DNA from: Paractinoplanes abujensis
Lineage (GTDB): Bacteria; Actinomycetota; Actinomycetes; Mycobacteriales; Micromonosporaceae
Assembly: GCF_014204895.1 (NCBI RefSeq)
Contig: NZ_JACHMF010000001.1
Location: 9,114,001 to 9,178,000, forward strand
Reading direction: 5' to 3'
DNA length: 64,000 nucleotides
The notes beneath the pieces are model-generated. The model was not told where the DNA came from, did not search any database, and saw only the letters and a program-made list of their open reading frames with translations. Below are positions 9,635 through 16,570 of this stretch, piece after piece (positions within the stretch are counted from its first letter, which is position 1; each line of letters opens with the position of its first letter). The position numbers and the translations under genes were made by a program.

Positions 9635-9669
9635 CTTACCTACGGTGCCGTAAGTTACGCCACCGTAGG
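9635..9669. promoter_or_regulatory. Compound palindromic operator upstream of the desaturase
   Basis: The 35 bases just before the desaturase ribosome site contain overlapping symmetric elements: CCTACGGTG (9639-9647) with CACCGTAGG (9661-9669), TACGG-TG-CCGTA (9641-9652), and CGTAA-G-TTACG (9649-9659). Such palindromes are typical of TetR-family control of fatty-acid desaturases, but no regulator gene lies next to it, so the trans-acting factor is unknown. Confidence 0.6.
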
Positions 9670-9680
9670 GAGTGATCGTC

Positions 9681-10607
9681 ATGCCGCTGGACCAGACCGC
9701 CCTGCTGATCGAACTCGAACCCGTCGTGGCGACCAACCTCGACCGGCACCTGACGCTGGCCAAAGAATGGTTCCCGCACGAATACGTGCCGTGGAGCGAG
9801 GGGCGCACCTTCGACGGGCTGCTGGGCGGCGAGGCCTACTCCCCGGACGACTCGAAACTGCCCGACGTGGCGCGGACCGCGCTGATCGTGAACCTGCTGA
9901 CCGAGGACAACCTGCCCTCCTACCACCACGAGATCGCGACCCTGTTCGGGCGGGACGGGGCCTGGGGGACATGGGTGCATCGGTGGACGGCCGAAGAGGG
10001 CCGGCACGGAATCGCCTTGCGTGACTATCTGACGGTGACGCGGGCGGTGGACCCGGTCGAACTCGAACGGGCGCGGATGACGCACATGTCCGCCGGGTAT
10101 TCCAACGACCATCCGGAAGAGATGCTGCACTCGCTGGCGTACGTGGCTTTCCAGGAACTGGCTACGCGTATCTCGCACCGGAACACGGGCAAGGCGACGG
10201 GGGATCCGATCGCCGAGCAGTTGCTGGCCCGGGTGGCGGCGGACGAGAACCTGCACATGGTCTTCTACCGCAACCTGCTGTCGGCTGCGTTCGATCTGGA
10301 CCCCAACGCGGCCATGCGTGCGGTGACCGATGTGGTTTCGTCGTTCCAGATGCCAGGGGCCAACATCGAGGGGTTCGGCCGTAAGGCTCTGTCTATCGCT
10401 TTGGCCGGGATCTATGACCTGCGGCAGCATCGGGATGAGGTCCTGCAGCCTGTTCTGCGGCAGTGGGACGTGTTCTCCCGCACCGATCTGAGTGCCGACG
10501 GGGCTGCTGCTCGGGATGAGTTGGCCGATCACATGGCTTCTCTCGAGGTGCAGGCGGCTCGGTTCGAGGAGAAGCGTGAAGCCCGTCGGGTGCGGTTGGC
10601 TCGCTGA
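9681..10607 (+). CDS. Acyl-ACP desaturase (ferritin-like di-iron)
   Basis: Soluble di-iron fatty-acyl-ACP desaturase that puts a double bond into acyl chains for membrane lipids. The 308-residue protein has the ferritin-like ligand motifs: ENLPSYH (E...H of helix pair 1), EEGRH near residue 108, and DENLH near 188. It resembles the DesA type of actinobacteria. I chose the ATG at 9681 because AGGGAG ends about nine bases upstream; a GTG at 9672 would add three residues. A complex palindrome overlaps the region immediately before the start and suggests repression by a fatty-acid-sensing regulator. Confidence 0.9.
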   Translation: MPLDQTALLIELEPVVATNLDRHLTLAKEWFPHEYVPWSEGRTFDGLLGGEAYSPDDSKLPDVARTALIVNLLTEDNLPSYHHEIATLFGRDGAWGTWVHRWTAEEGRHGIALRDYLTVTRAVDPVELERARMTHMSAGYSNDHPEEMLHSLAYVAFQELATRISHRNTGKATGDPIAEQLLARVAADENLHMVFYRNLLSAAFDLDPNAAMRAVTDVVSSFQMPGANIEGFGRKALSIALAGIYDLRQHRDEVLQPVLRQWDVFSRTDLSADGAAARDELADHMASLEVQAARFEEKREARRVRLAR

Positions 10608-10644
10608 TCGGGTTCCCTCGTTTCGCCCGGCCTGAGCGCGGCAC

Positions 10645-11151
10645 CTAGGCGCCGGGCAGGGGGAACACCATGCAACTGGACATCGCCTGAGCAACGAGCC
10701 GCCCGGATGAATCGGTGAGGCGGGCCTCCGCCAGCGCAGTACGCCGCCCGGACTGAAGGACAGTGCCGACACAGGTGAGACGTCCCGAAGAGAGCGTCAC
10801 CGCCCGCAAGAACTTCACGTTCAGATCGAGCGACGTATATCCGACGCCGGCCGGCAGGGTCGAATGGACCGAGCAGGCGGCCGCGGTGTCGAGGAGCGTG
10901 GAGATGACGCCCCCGTGCATGGTGCCCAGAGGGTTGTAGTGGAACTCCTGGGGATCGAGCAGGAGGGTCACCGACCCCGGGGCGACGGACATCGACGCGA
11001 GGTCGATCAGGGACATGATCGGCGGGGCCGGGACCGAACCCGCGGCCATGGCCTGCAGGAGCTCCAGCCCCGAACTCCGGCCGATCATCGCCGCGTGCAC
11101 CGAGGGGTCGGTCCAGCTGAACGTGCGGGTGCGGGGCTGAGTCTGGGTCAT
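10645..11151 (-). CDS. PaaI-family hotdog thioesterase
   Basis: A 168-residue hotdog-fold protein of the PaaI/acyl-CoA thioesterase family. The conserved segment GTMHGGVISTLLDTAAACSV near residues 75-94 is the active-site helix region; SLDLNVKFLRAV follows. It probably hydrolyses small or aromatic acyl-CoA esters in the cytoplasm, with unknown substrate. It is transcribed away from an HxlR regulator across only 55 bases, and a CAGGCT box six bases from its ATG suggests a leaderless mRNA. A palindrome between the two genes could let the regulator control both. Confidence 0.88.
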   Translation of the reverse strand: MTQTQPRTRTFSWTDPSVHAAMIGRSSGLELLQAMAAGSVPAPPIMSLIDLASMSVAPGSVTLLLDPQEFHYNPLGTMHGGVISTLLDTAAACSVHSTLPAGVGYTSLDLNVKFLRAVTLSSGRLTCVGTVLQSGRRTALAEARLTDSSGRLVAQAMSSCMVFPLPGA

Positions 11152-11157
11152 GGACGC

Positions 11158-11163
11158 AGCCTG
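11158..11163 (-). promoter_or_regulatory. Candidate -10 box for the thioesterase
   Basis: On the minus strand CAGGCT lies six bases before the ATG, with TGGACA 18 bases further upstream (11182-11187) as a possible -35. The transcript would be leaderless. Confidence 0.45.
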
Positions 11164-11182
11164 GCACTCGCTTGCTGGGTCT

Positions 11183-11193
11183 GTCCAGTGGAC
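11183..11193. promoter_or_regulatory. Candidate HxlR operator
   Basis: The 11-base palindrome GTCCA-G-TGGAC lies in the spacer between a possible -35 (TTGCTG, 11172-11177) and -10 (TAGGGT, 11195-11200) of the HxlR gene, and overlaps the possible -35 of the divergent thioesterase. A regulator bound here would affect both promoters. Confidence 0.5.
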
Positions 11194-11194
11194 T

Positions 11195-11200
11195 TAGGGT
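11195..11200 (+). promoter_or_regulatory. -10 box for leaderless hxlR-type gene
   Basis: TAGGGT ends six bases before the ATG, with TTGCTG 17 bases upstream as a plausible -35. No ribosome site lies between the box and the start codon. Confidence 0.55.
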
Positions 11201-11206
11201 TCTGTC

Positions 11207-11689
11207 ATGAGTTCCACAACCACTCCTGAGGCGCTCAACTGGTCGATCGACAACTGCACGATCGGCCGGGCCATGGAGGTTCTCGGCGAGAAGTGGACCC
11301 TGGTCGTGTTGCGGGAGGTGTTCGCGGGCGTCAGGCGTTTCGACGACATGCGGGTGCGCACCGGCATCCCCCGGCAGGTGCTCACCAACCGGCTGGCCAT
11401 GCTCGTCGGCAACGACGTGTTGCACCGCGTGCCGTATCAGGTGCCGGGCGCCCGCGCCCGCCACGAGTATCGGCTCACCGCCAAGGGCTTCGACCTTTAT
11501 CCCGTGCTGGTTGCCGTGGCCGCCTGGGGTGATCGCTACCTGGCCGGCCCGGAGGGTCCGCCGCTGGTGTTCACGCACCGCGACTGCGGCGCACGGGTCG
11601 GGGCCACCCTCACGTGCGGGCATGATCATGAGCTGGCCGACGTACGGGAAGTGTTGCCCGAGCCGGGGCCGGGCGCGCGCCGTCGATAG
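11207..11689 (+). CDS. HxlR-family winged-helix transcriptional regulator
   Basis: A 160-residue regulator with the HxlR signature: an N-terminal cysteine in NCTIGRAMEVLGEKWTLVVL (near residues 16-35), then RRFDDMRVRTGIPRQVLTNR as the recognition region and EYRLTAKGFDLYPVL in the wing. The conserved cysteine can act as a redox or electrophile sensor in this family. The C-terminal tail has Cys and His residues (HRDCGARVGATLTCGHDH) that look like a small metal-binding knuckle. It is divergent from a thioesterase and upstream of an MFS exporter, so both neighbours are likely targets. Confidence 0.9.
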   Translation: MSSTTTPEALNWSIDNCTIGRAMEVLGEKWTLVVLREVFAGVRRFDDMRVRTGIPRQVLTNRLAMLVGNDVLHRVPYQVPGARARHEYRLTAKGFDLYPVLVAVAAWGDRYLAGPEGPPLVFTHRDCGARVGATLTCGHDHELADVREVLPEPGPGARRR

Positions 11690-11692
11690 ATT
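11687..11692 (+). promoter_or_regulatory. Candidate -10 box for the MFS gene
   Basis: TAGATT overlaps the stop of the regulator gene and ends six bases before the GTG of the transporter, which has no clear ribosome site. This suggests an own leaderless transcript, although readthrough from the regulator gene is also possible. Confidence 0.4.
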
Positions 11693-11698
11693 CCCGGG

Positions 11699-13273
11699 GT
11701 GGATTCACCCTGGGCGCCGTTGCGGGGCCGCGTCTTCCGGATGTTGTGGGTCGCGGTGCTGGCAGGCAACGTCGGCACGTGGATGCAGACGGTCGGCGCG
11801 CAGTGGCTGGTCGTGCAGGAGCCGGACGCGGCCACCTGGACCAGTCTCGTGCAGACCGTGACGATGCTGCCCGTCCTGCTGCTGGCCCTGCCGGCCGGGG
11901 CGATCGCCGACGTGCTCGACCGCCGCCGTCTGCTGCTGGTGGTGCAGGTCGTGCTGTTCCTCGTCGGTGGCGTGCTCACGGCGCTGACCGTGCTCGATCT
12001 GATGCCGCCGCCCCTGCTGCTCCTTTTCACTTTCCTGCTCGGCGTGGGGCAGGCCCTCACGTTGCCCACCTGGCAGGCCGTCATCCCCGAGGTCGTGTCG
12101 CGCGACGAGCTGCCCGCCGCGTCCGCTCTGGGCGCCGTCAACACCAACGTGGCCCGGTCCGCCGGTCCGGCCGTCGCGGGTCTGCTGGTCGCTCATGTCG
12201 GGCCGGCCGCCGTTTTCGGTCTCAATGCCTTCTCGTACGGGGTCTTCGCCCTCGCTCTGCTGTTCTGGCGTCGCCGGCCGCGCCGCGGGCCGAGCCATCC
12301 GGAGCGGTTCGGGCCCGCCGTCCGCGCCGGGGGCCGCTTCGTCCGGTACTCGCCCGACGTGCGCCGCCTGCTGATCCGCGTGGTCCTGTTCGTGGTGCCG
12401 GGCAGTGTCGTCTGGGGTCTGCTGCCCGTCGTCGCGCGCCGCGAGCTGGGCCTGGGCGCCGGCGGGTACGGCGGGTTGCTGGCCGCGCTGGGGGTGGGGG
12501 CGATCGCGGGGGCGCTGCTGATGCCCCGCGTCCGCCGGGCGTTGTCGGCGAACCGGCTGATCGTGCTGGCCGGGCTGGGTTACGCCGCGGCCTTGCTGGT
12601 CGTCGCGCTGGTGCCGGACGAGTTCGCGGTCACCGCCGTGCTGGTGCCGGCCGGGGCGGGCTGGATGTGCCTGGTGTCGCGGATGAACGCGAGCCTGCAA
12701 CTGCTGCTGCCGAACTGGGTCCGCGCCCGCGGTTTCGGGATCTATCAGGTCGTCTTCGCGGGGGCGCAGGCGCTGGGGGCGCTGCTGTGGGGGCAGGTGG
12801 CCGAGGCGTTCGGGCTGCCCGCGACTTTTGTGGCGGCCGCGGTGGTCATGCTGCTGGGCACGGCGACCGTGCCGTGGCTGCCGGTGCACGAGCACGACGA
12901 CGCCGACCGCAGTCCCGCGGTGTTCTGGGCCGAGCCGCACATCATGCTCGAACCCCACCGTGACGACGGGCCCGTGCTGGTCACCGCGACCTATCGCGTA
13001 CGGGAGGAGCAGGCCGGCGGTTTTGTCGAGGCGATGGACGCCGTCCGGCTGACGCGATTGCGGACGGGGGCGACGCGTTGGGGCCTGTTCCGCGACGGCG
13101 AGGACCCGGTGCGTTTCGTCGAGGTCTACCAGGTGCCGACGTGGGAGGACCATCTGCGCCAGCACGAGGGCCGCCTGACCGGCAGCGACGAGCAGGCCGA
13201 GAAGCGGGCGGTCGCGCTGGCCGAGGGCCCGGCCGAAGTGACCCACCTGCTGCCCACCGACAAAGACGATTAG
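11699..13273 (+). CDS. MFS transporter of the MFS_3 type with C-terminal ABM-like domain
   Basis: A 524-residue major facilitator protein with about twelve helices in residues 1-400. The start (FRMLWVAVLAGNVGTWMQTV) and the loop LPTWQAVIPEVVSRDELPAA are typical of the MFS_3/enterobactin-exporter-like group. After residue about 410 comes a soluble domain (VLVTATYRVREEQAGGFVEA) resembling the antibiotic-biosynthesis-monooxygenase ferredoxin-like fold, as is usual for MFS_3 proteins. It probably exports a small organic compound; the substrate is unknown. It lies nine bases after an HxlR regulator gene and may be regulated by it. Confidence 0.85.
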   Translation: MDSPWAPLRGRVFRMLWVAVLAGNVGTWMQTVGAQWLVVQEPDAATWTSLVQTVTMLPVLLLALPAGAIADVLDRRRLLLVVQVVLFLVGGVLTALTVLDLMPPPLLLLFTFLLGVGQALTLPTWQAVIPEVVSRDELPAASALGAVNTNVARSAGPAVAGLLVAHVGPAAVFGLNAFSYGVFALALLFWRRRPRRGPSHPERFGPAVRAGGRFVRYSPDVRRLLIRVVLFVVPGSVVWGLLPVVARRELGLGAGGYGGLLAALGVGAIAGALLMPRVRRALSANRLIVLAGLGYAAALLVVALVPDEFAVTAVLVPAGAGWMCLVSRMNASLQLLLPNWVRARGFGIYQVVFAGAQALGALLWGQVAEAFGLPATFVAAAVVMLLGTATVPWLPVHEHDDADRSPAVFWAEPHIMLEPHRDDGPVLVTATYRVREEQAGGFVEAMDAVRLTRLRTGATRWGLFRDGEDPVRFVEVYQVPTWEDHLRQHEGRLTGSDEQAEKRAVALAEGPAEVTHLLPTDKDD

Positions 13274-13338
13274 TGAGATGTTTCGTATTTGTTCCGTTTA
13301 ACCTCAGAGGTGGCCGACTGAGGGGGTGGCGAGGCGTC

Positions 13339-16071
13339 ATGAAGATCGAACGCCTGCGTCACCTGCGCGGGCCCAACGTCTATCTCTCCCGCCCGGCGGT
13401 GGTCGCACGGTTGCGCCTGGGCGAGCTGACCGGCGTCGAGACCTCCGACGTGACCGGGTTCGCCGAGCGGCTGCTGCGGGTCCTGCCGGGGCTGGCCGAG
13501 CACCACTGCGCGGCCGGGGCGCCGGGCGGGTTCGTCAGCCGGCTGCGCGGCGGCACCTACTTCGGGCACGTCAGCGAGCACGTGTGTCTCGAGCTGTCGC
13601 AGCTGATCGGGCGGGACGTGAGCTTCGGCCGCACGGTGTCGGCGGGGGAACCCGGCCGTTACGACCTGATCATCGAGTGCCCGGTCGACGAGTCCCCGGA
13701 CTCCCGGTTGCCCCGCGATCTGCTGCAGGCCGCGGTGGACCTGGTGCTTTCGGTGATTGCCGGCCGTACGGAGAAACCGGTTCTGGACGACCTCGCGGCA
13801 CGCGCGGAACGGGAGGCGGCCGGCCCCAGCACCCGCTCGATCATCGCGGCGGCGCGGCGGCGGGGCATCCCGGTCGAACGCTACGACGACCTGAGCCTGC
13901 TCCGCCTGGGCTGGGGCAACCGCCGACGGCTGGCCTGGGCCGCGATGACCGACCGGACCAGCGGCGTGGGCATCGACATCGCCGGTGACAAACAGGTGAC
14001 CCGGCGGCTGCTCACCGAGGCGGGCGTGCCCATGCCCACCGGCGGCGCCGCCCGTACGGTCCCGGACGCACTGGCCTGGCTCGACCGGCTCGGCGGCCCG
14101 GTGGTGGTGAAACCCCGGCAGGGACATCAGGGCCGGCACGTGGCCCTGCAGCTGAGCACGCCCGAGCAGGTCGAGCGGGCGTTCCGGGCGGCCGGCGCCG
14201 ACGTGATCGTCGAGCGGCAACTGGCCGGCCGCGACTACCGCGTTCTGGTGGTGGCGGGCGAGGTCGTCGCGGCCGCGGAACGGATCGCCGCGCACGTCGT
14301 CGGCGACGGCCGCGGCACCGTCGGCGAGCTGGTGGAGCGGGTCAACGCCGACCCCCGCCGCGGTCCCGGGCACTCGCGGGTGCTGACCCGGGTAACCCTC
14401 GAGCCCGCGCTGCTGGACCGGCAGGGGCTCACCGAGCGGAGCGTGCCCGCGGCCGGGCAGCGGGTGTGGCTGGCCGACACCGGCAACCTGTCCACCGGCG
14501 GCACCAGCCTCGACGTCACCGACGACGTGCATCCCGAGGTGGCCCGGCTGTGCCTGCGGGTCACCGCGCTGCTCGGGCTCGACATCGCCGGCATCGATCT
14601 GCGGCTGCCCGGCATCGGTGAGCCGCTGCCGCCGGTCGAGATCGGCGCCGACGTCACGGCCGGGGTGATCGAGGTCAACGCCGTGCCCGGGTTGCGCATG
14701 CACCTGGCCCCGGCGCGCGGCCGCGCCCGCGACGTGGGCGACGCCATCGTGCGGGCGATGTTCCCGGCCGGCTCGGACGGGCGGATCCCGGCGGTCGCGA
14801 TCACCGGCACGAACGGCAAGACGACAGTGGCCCGGATGACCGCGCACCTGCTGGCCGACACCGGGCTGCGGGTGGGCCTGACGACCACCGACGACGTCCG
14901 GATCGGCGGGCGCGTGGTCTTCCGGGCCGATGCCACCGGGCCGAGGTCGGCGCAGATGGTGCTGGGCGACCCGGGTGTGCAGGCCGCGGTGCTGGAGACG
15001 GCGCGGGGCGGGCTGCTCAACCGGGGGCTGGGCTACGACTGGACCGACGTGGGGGTGCTCACCAACATCACCGCCGACCACCTGGGGCAGGACGGACTGG
15101 CCACCATCGAGGATCTGGCCCACGTCAAGGCGCTGGTGGCCGAGCGGGTGCGTGACGGCGGGACGCTCGTGCTCAACGCCGACGACCCGTGGGTGCGCAC
15201 GCTGGTGAGCCGGCCGCGGGTGCGCGCCGACCGCAAGCGTGTGGTGTGGTTCGGGCTCGACGCCGGGCAGCCCGTGGTGGTCGAGCATCTAGCGCGAGGC
15301 GGCACGGCCTACCTGCTCGAAGACGGGTGGGTGCTGCAGGCGACCGGGGCCCGGCGGACGTCGCTGCTGCGGGTGGCGGAGATCCCCGGCGCGTACGGGG
15401 GTGCCGCCCCGCACGTCGTGGCCAACACGCTGGCGGCGATGGCGGCGGCCCGGGCGCTCGGTGCCAGTCAGGACGCGGTGGCGCGGCGGGTGGCCGAGTT
15501 CGATCCCGCGGTCGACAACGCGGGCCGCGGCACGCTGTTCCGCCTCGGCGACGTGTCGGTGTTCGTCGACTACGGCCACAACCCGGCGGCGCTGGCGGCG
15601 ACCCTGCGCACCCTGCACCGGCTCTGGGGCGCGGACCGCTGCGTGGCCGCCCTGACCCTGCCCGGCGACCGGCGCGACGACCTGATCGCCGCGTGCGCCC
15701 AGGTGGTGGCGGACGCGGTGACCCGGGTGGTGCTCTACGACGACGAGGAACCCCGCGGCCGTCCGCCCGGGGAGGTGCCGGCGCTGGTCGAGCGCGAGAT
15801 GCGGGCGCGGCGGCCCAAGCTTTTCTCCGTCCGGGCCGAGGGGTGCCGGGCGGCCGTGACCGAGGCGCTGCGGCTGGCCCGGCCGGGCGACGTCGTCCTG
15901 GTCGTCTACGAGAAGCTCGCCCCGGTGCTGGCGCTGCTGTCCGAGCTGGGCGCCGTGGTCGCGGCCGAGGCGCCGCGGGCCCTTCCCGGACGTGCCCCGA
16001 GTGCCGTACGGTCGCCAGGTAGATCGCTAATGGGGAACGAGCGCGTTCCGATCCCCGGTTATCACGGTTGA
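13339..16071 (+). CDS. cphA: Cyanophycin synthetase
   Basis: Makes the storage polymer multi-L-arginyl-poly-L-aspartate by ATP-dependent addition of Asp and Arg. The 910-residue protein has the complete three-part structure: an N-terminal CphA domain starting MKIERLRHLRGPNVY, an ATP-grasp domain about 200-470 (GIDIAGDKQVTRRLLTEAG, VVVKPRQGHQGRHV), and a Mur-ligase-like domain with P-loop GTNGKTT near residue 490 and DYGHNPAA further on. The ATG at 13339 aligns with the usual family start, with GGCGAGG just upstream. No cyanophycinase or isoaspartyl dipeptidase gene is adjacent, so degradation enzymes must be elsewhere if the polymer is recycled. Confidence 0.93.
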   Translation: MKIERLRHLRGPNVYLSRPAVVARLRLGELTGVETSDVTGFAERLLRVLPGLAEHHCAAGAPGGFVSRLRGGTYFGHVSEHVCLELSQLIGRDVSFGRTVSAGEPGRYDLIIECPVDESPDSRLPRDLLQAAVDLVLSVIAGRTEKPVLDDLAARAEREAAGPSTRSIIAAARRRGIPVERYDDLSLLRLGWGNRRRLAWAAMTDRTSGVGIDIAGDKQVTRRLLTEAGVPMPTGGAARTVPDALAWLDRLGGPVVVKPRQGHQGRHVALQLSTPEQVERAFRAAGADVIVERQLAGRDYRVLVVAGEVVAAAERIAAHVVGDGRGTVGELVERVNADPRRGPGHSRVLTRVTLEPALLDRQGLTERSVPAAGQRVWLADTGNLSTGGTSLDVTDDVHPEVARLCLRVTALLGLDIAGIDLRLPGIGEPLPPVEIGADVTAGVIEVNAVPGLRMHLAPARGRARDVGDAIVRAMFPAGSDGRIPAVAITGTNGKTTVARMTAHLLADTGLRVGLTTTDDVRIGGRVVFRADATGPRSAQMVLGDPGVQAAVLETARGGLLNRGLGYDWTDVGVLTNITADHLGQDGLATIEDLAHVKALVAERVRDGGTLVLNADDPWVRTLVSRPRVRADRKRVVWFGLDAGQPVVVEHLARGGTAYLLEDGWVLQATGARRTSLLRVAEIPGAYGGAAPHVVANTLAAMAAARALGASQDAVARRVAEFDPAVDNAGRGTLFRLGDVSVFVDYGHNPAALAATLRTLHRLWGADRCVAALTLPGDRRDDLIAACAQVVADAVTRVVLYDDEEPRGRPPGEVPALVEREMRARRPKLFSVRAEGCRAAVTEALRLARPGDVVLVVYEKLAPVLALLSELGAVVAAEAPRALPGRAPSAVRSPGRSLMGNERVPIPGYHG

Positions 16072-16570
16072 TCTTCCATCGGTCGAGGTTGGCACGCAAA
16101 ATGGTCTGATCGGCTGAGGGAACTGACCGTTCAGGCGGGGTTGCACAGGTAGATCCCTGAACAGTTGTCATCGGGCACGTTTTTCTCGACTTTCGCGTCA
16201 CATTGCCTTGCGTGACGGCGAGGTGACGACTAGTGGAACCGTCCATGCTGGACACCGGGAAACTTGTGCCAAAAGAAACTTCCGATAAAGCGGGCATAAC
16301 CGGCCGCATCCGGTTAATGCCCCCGGTTTTCAGTCAGGCATCCGACTTTCGGGTACTGGACGAGAACCCGTCGCGGGTGCGATTCGTTCGGAAACGGACG
16401 GTGATGAACCGCAGGTAAGGCCGTATGTGCGCGGGATCGTGAGGGGGCCGATCATCGGCTAGCATCCCTTCCGTCGATGGGGAACGTTCGGCTACAGGGC
16501 CGGGCACCCCGACGCCGAGGGGCATGGCGGTGCAACTCGGTGTTTCTTCGAAGCGCGCATGTGGGGGCAC
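16072..16570. other. 500-base gap between cphA and the kinase
   Basis: No convincing gene is present. The stretch is less GC-rich than its surroundings around 16180-16420. It contains an imperfect hairpin at 16292-16322 and a TAGCAT box at about 16460 that may be the kinase promoter. A 61-codon open frame at 16233-16418 has no ribosome site and no recognisable features. A long untranslated leader or a small RNA is possible. Confidence 0.5.
16292..16322 (+). terminator. Hairpin, possible cphA terminator or leader element
   Basis: GGGCATAACCGG (16292-16303) pairs with CCGGTT and ATGCCC (16310-16322) with one bulged A and a six-base loop. A CCCCGGTTTT stretch follows. It lies 220 bases after cphA, so it may be a distal terminator or an element of the kinase leader. 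Confidence 0.4.

Noticed and set aside
13270-15288. Long open frame on the minus strand opposite cphA
   Set aside because: It is an effect of high GC content. The plus-strand cphA has a full set of family motifs and the minus frame has none. Similar long shadow frames opposite secF, relA, the urease genes, aspS, alaS and the giant protein were left out for the same reason.
16233-16418. 61-codon open frame in the gap before the kinase
   Set aside because: No ribosome site, no typical codon bias of this genome and no recognisable feature.
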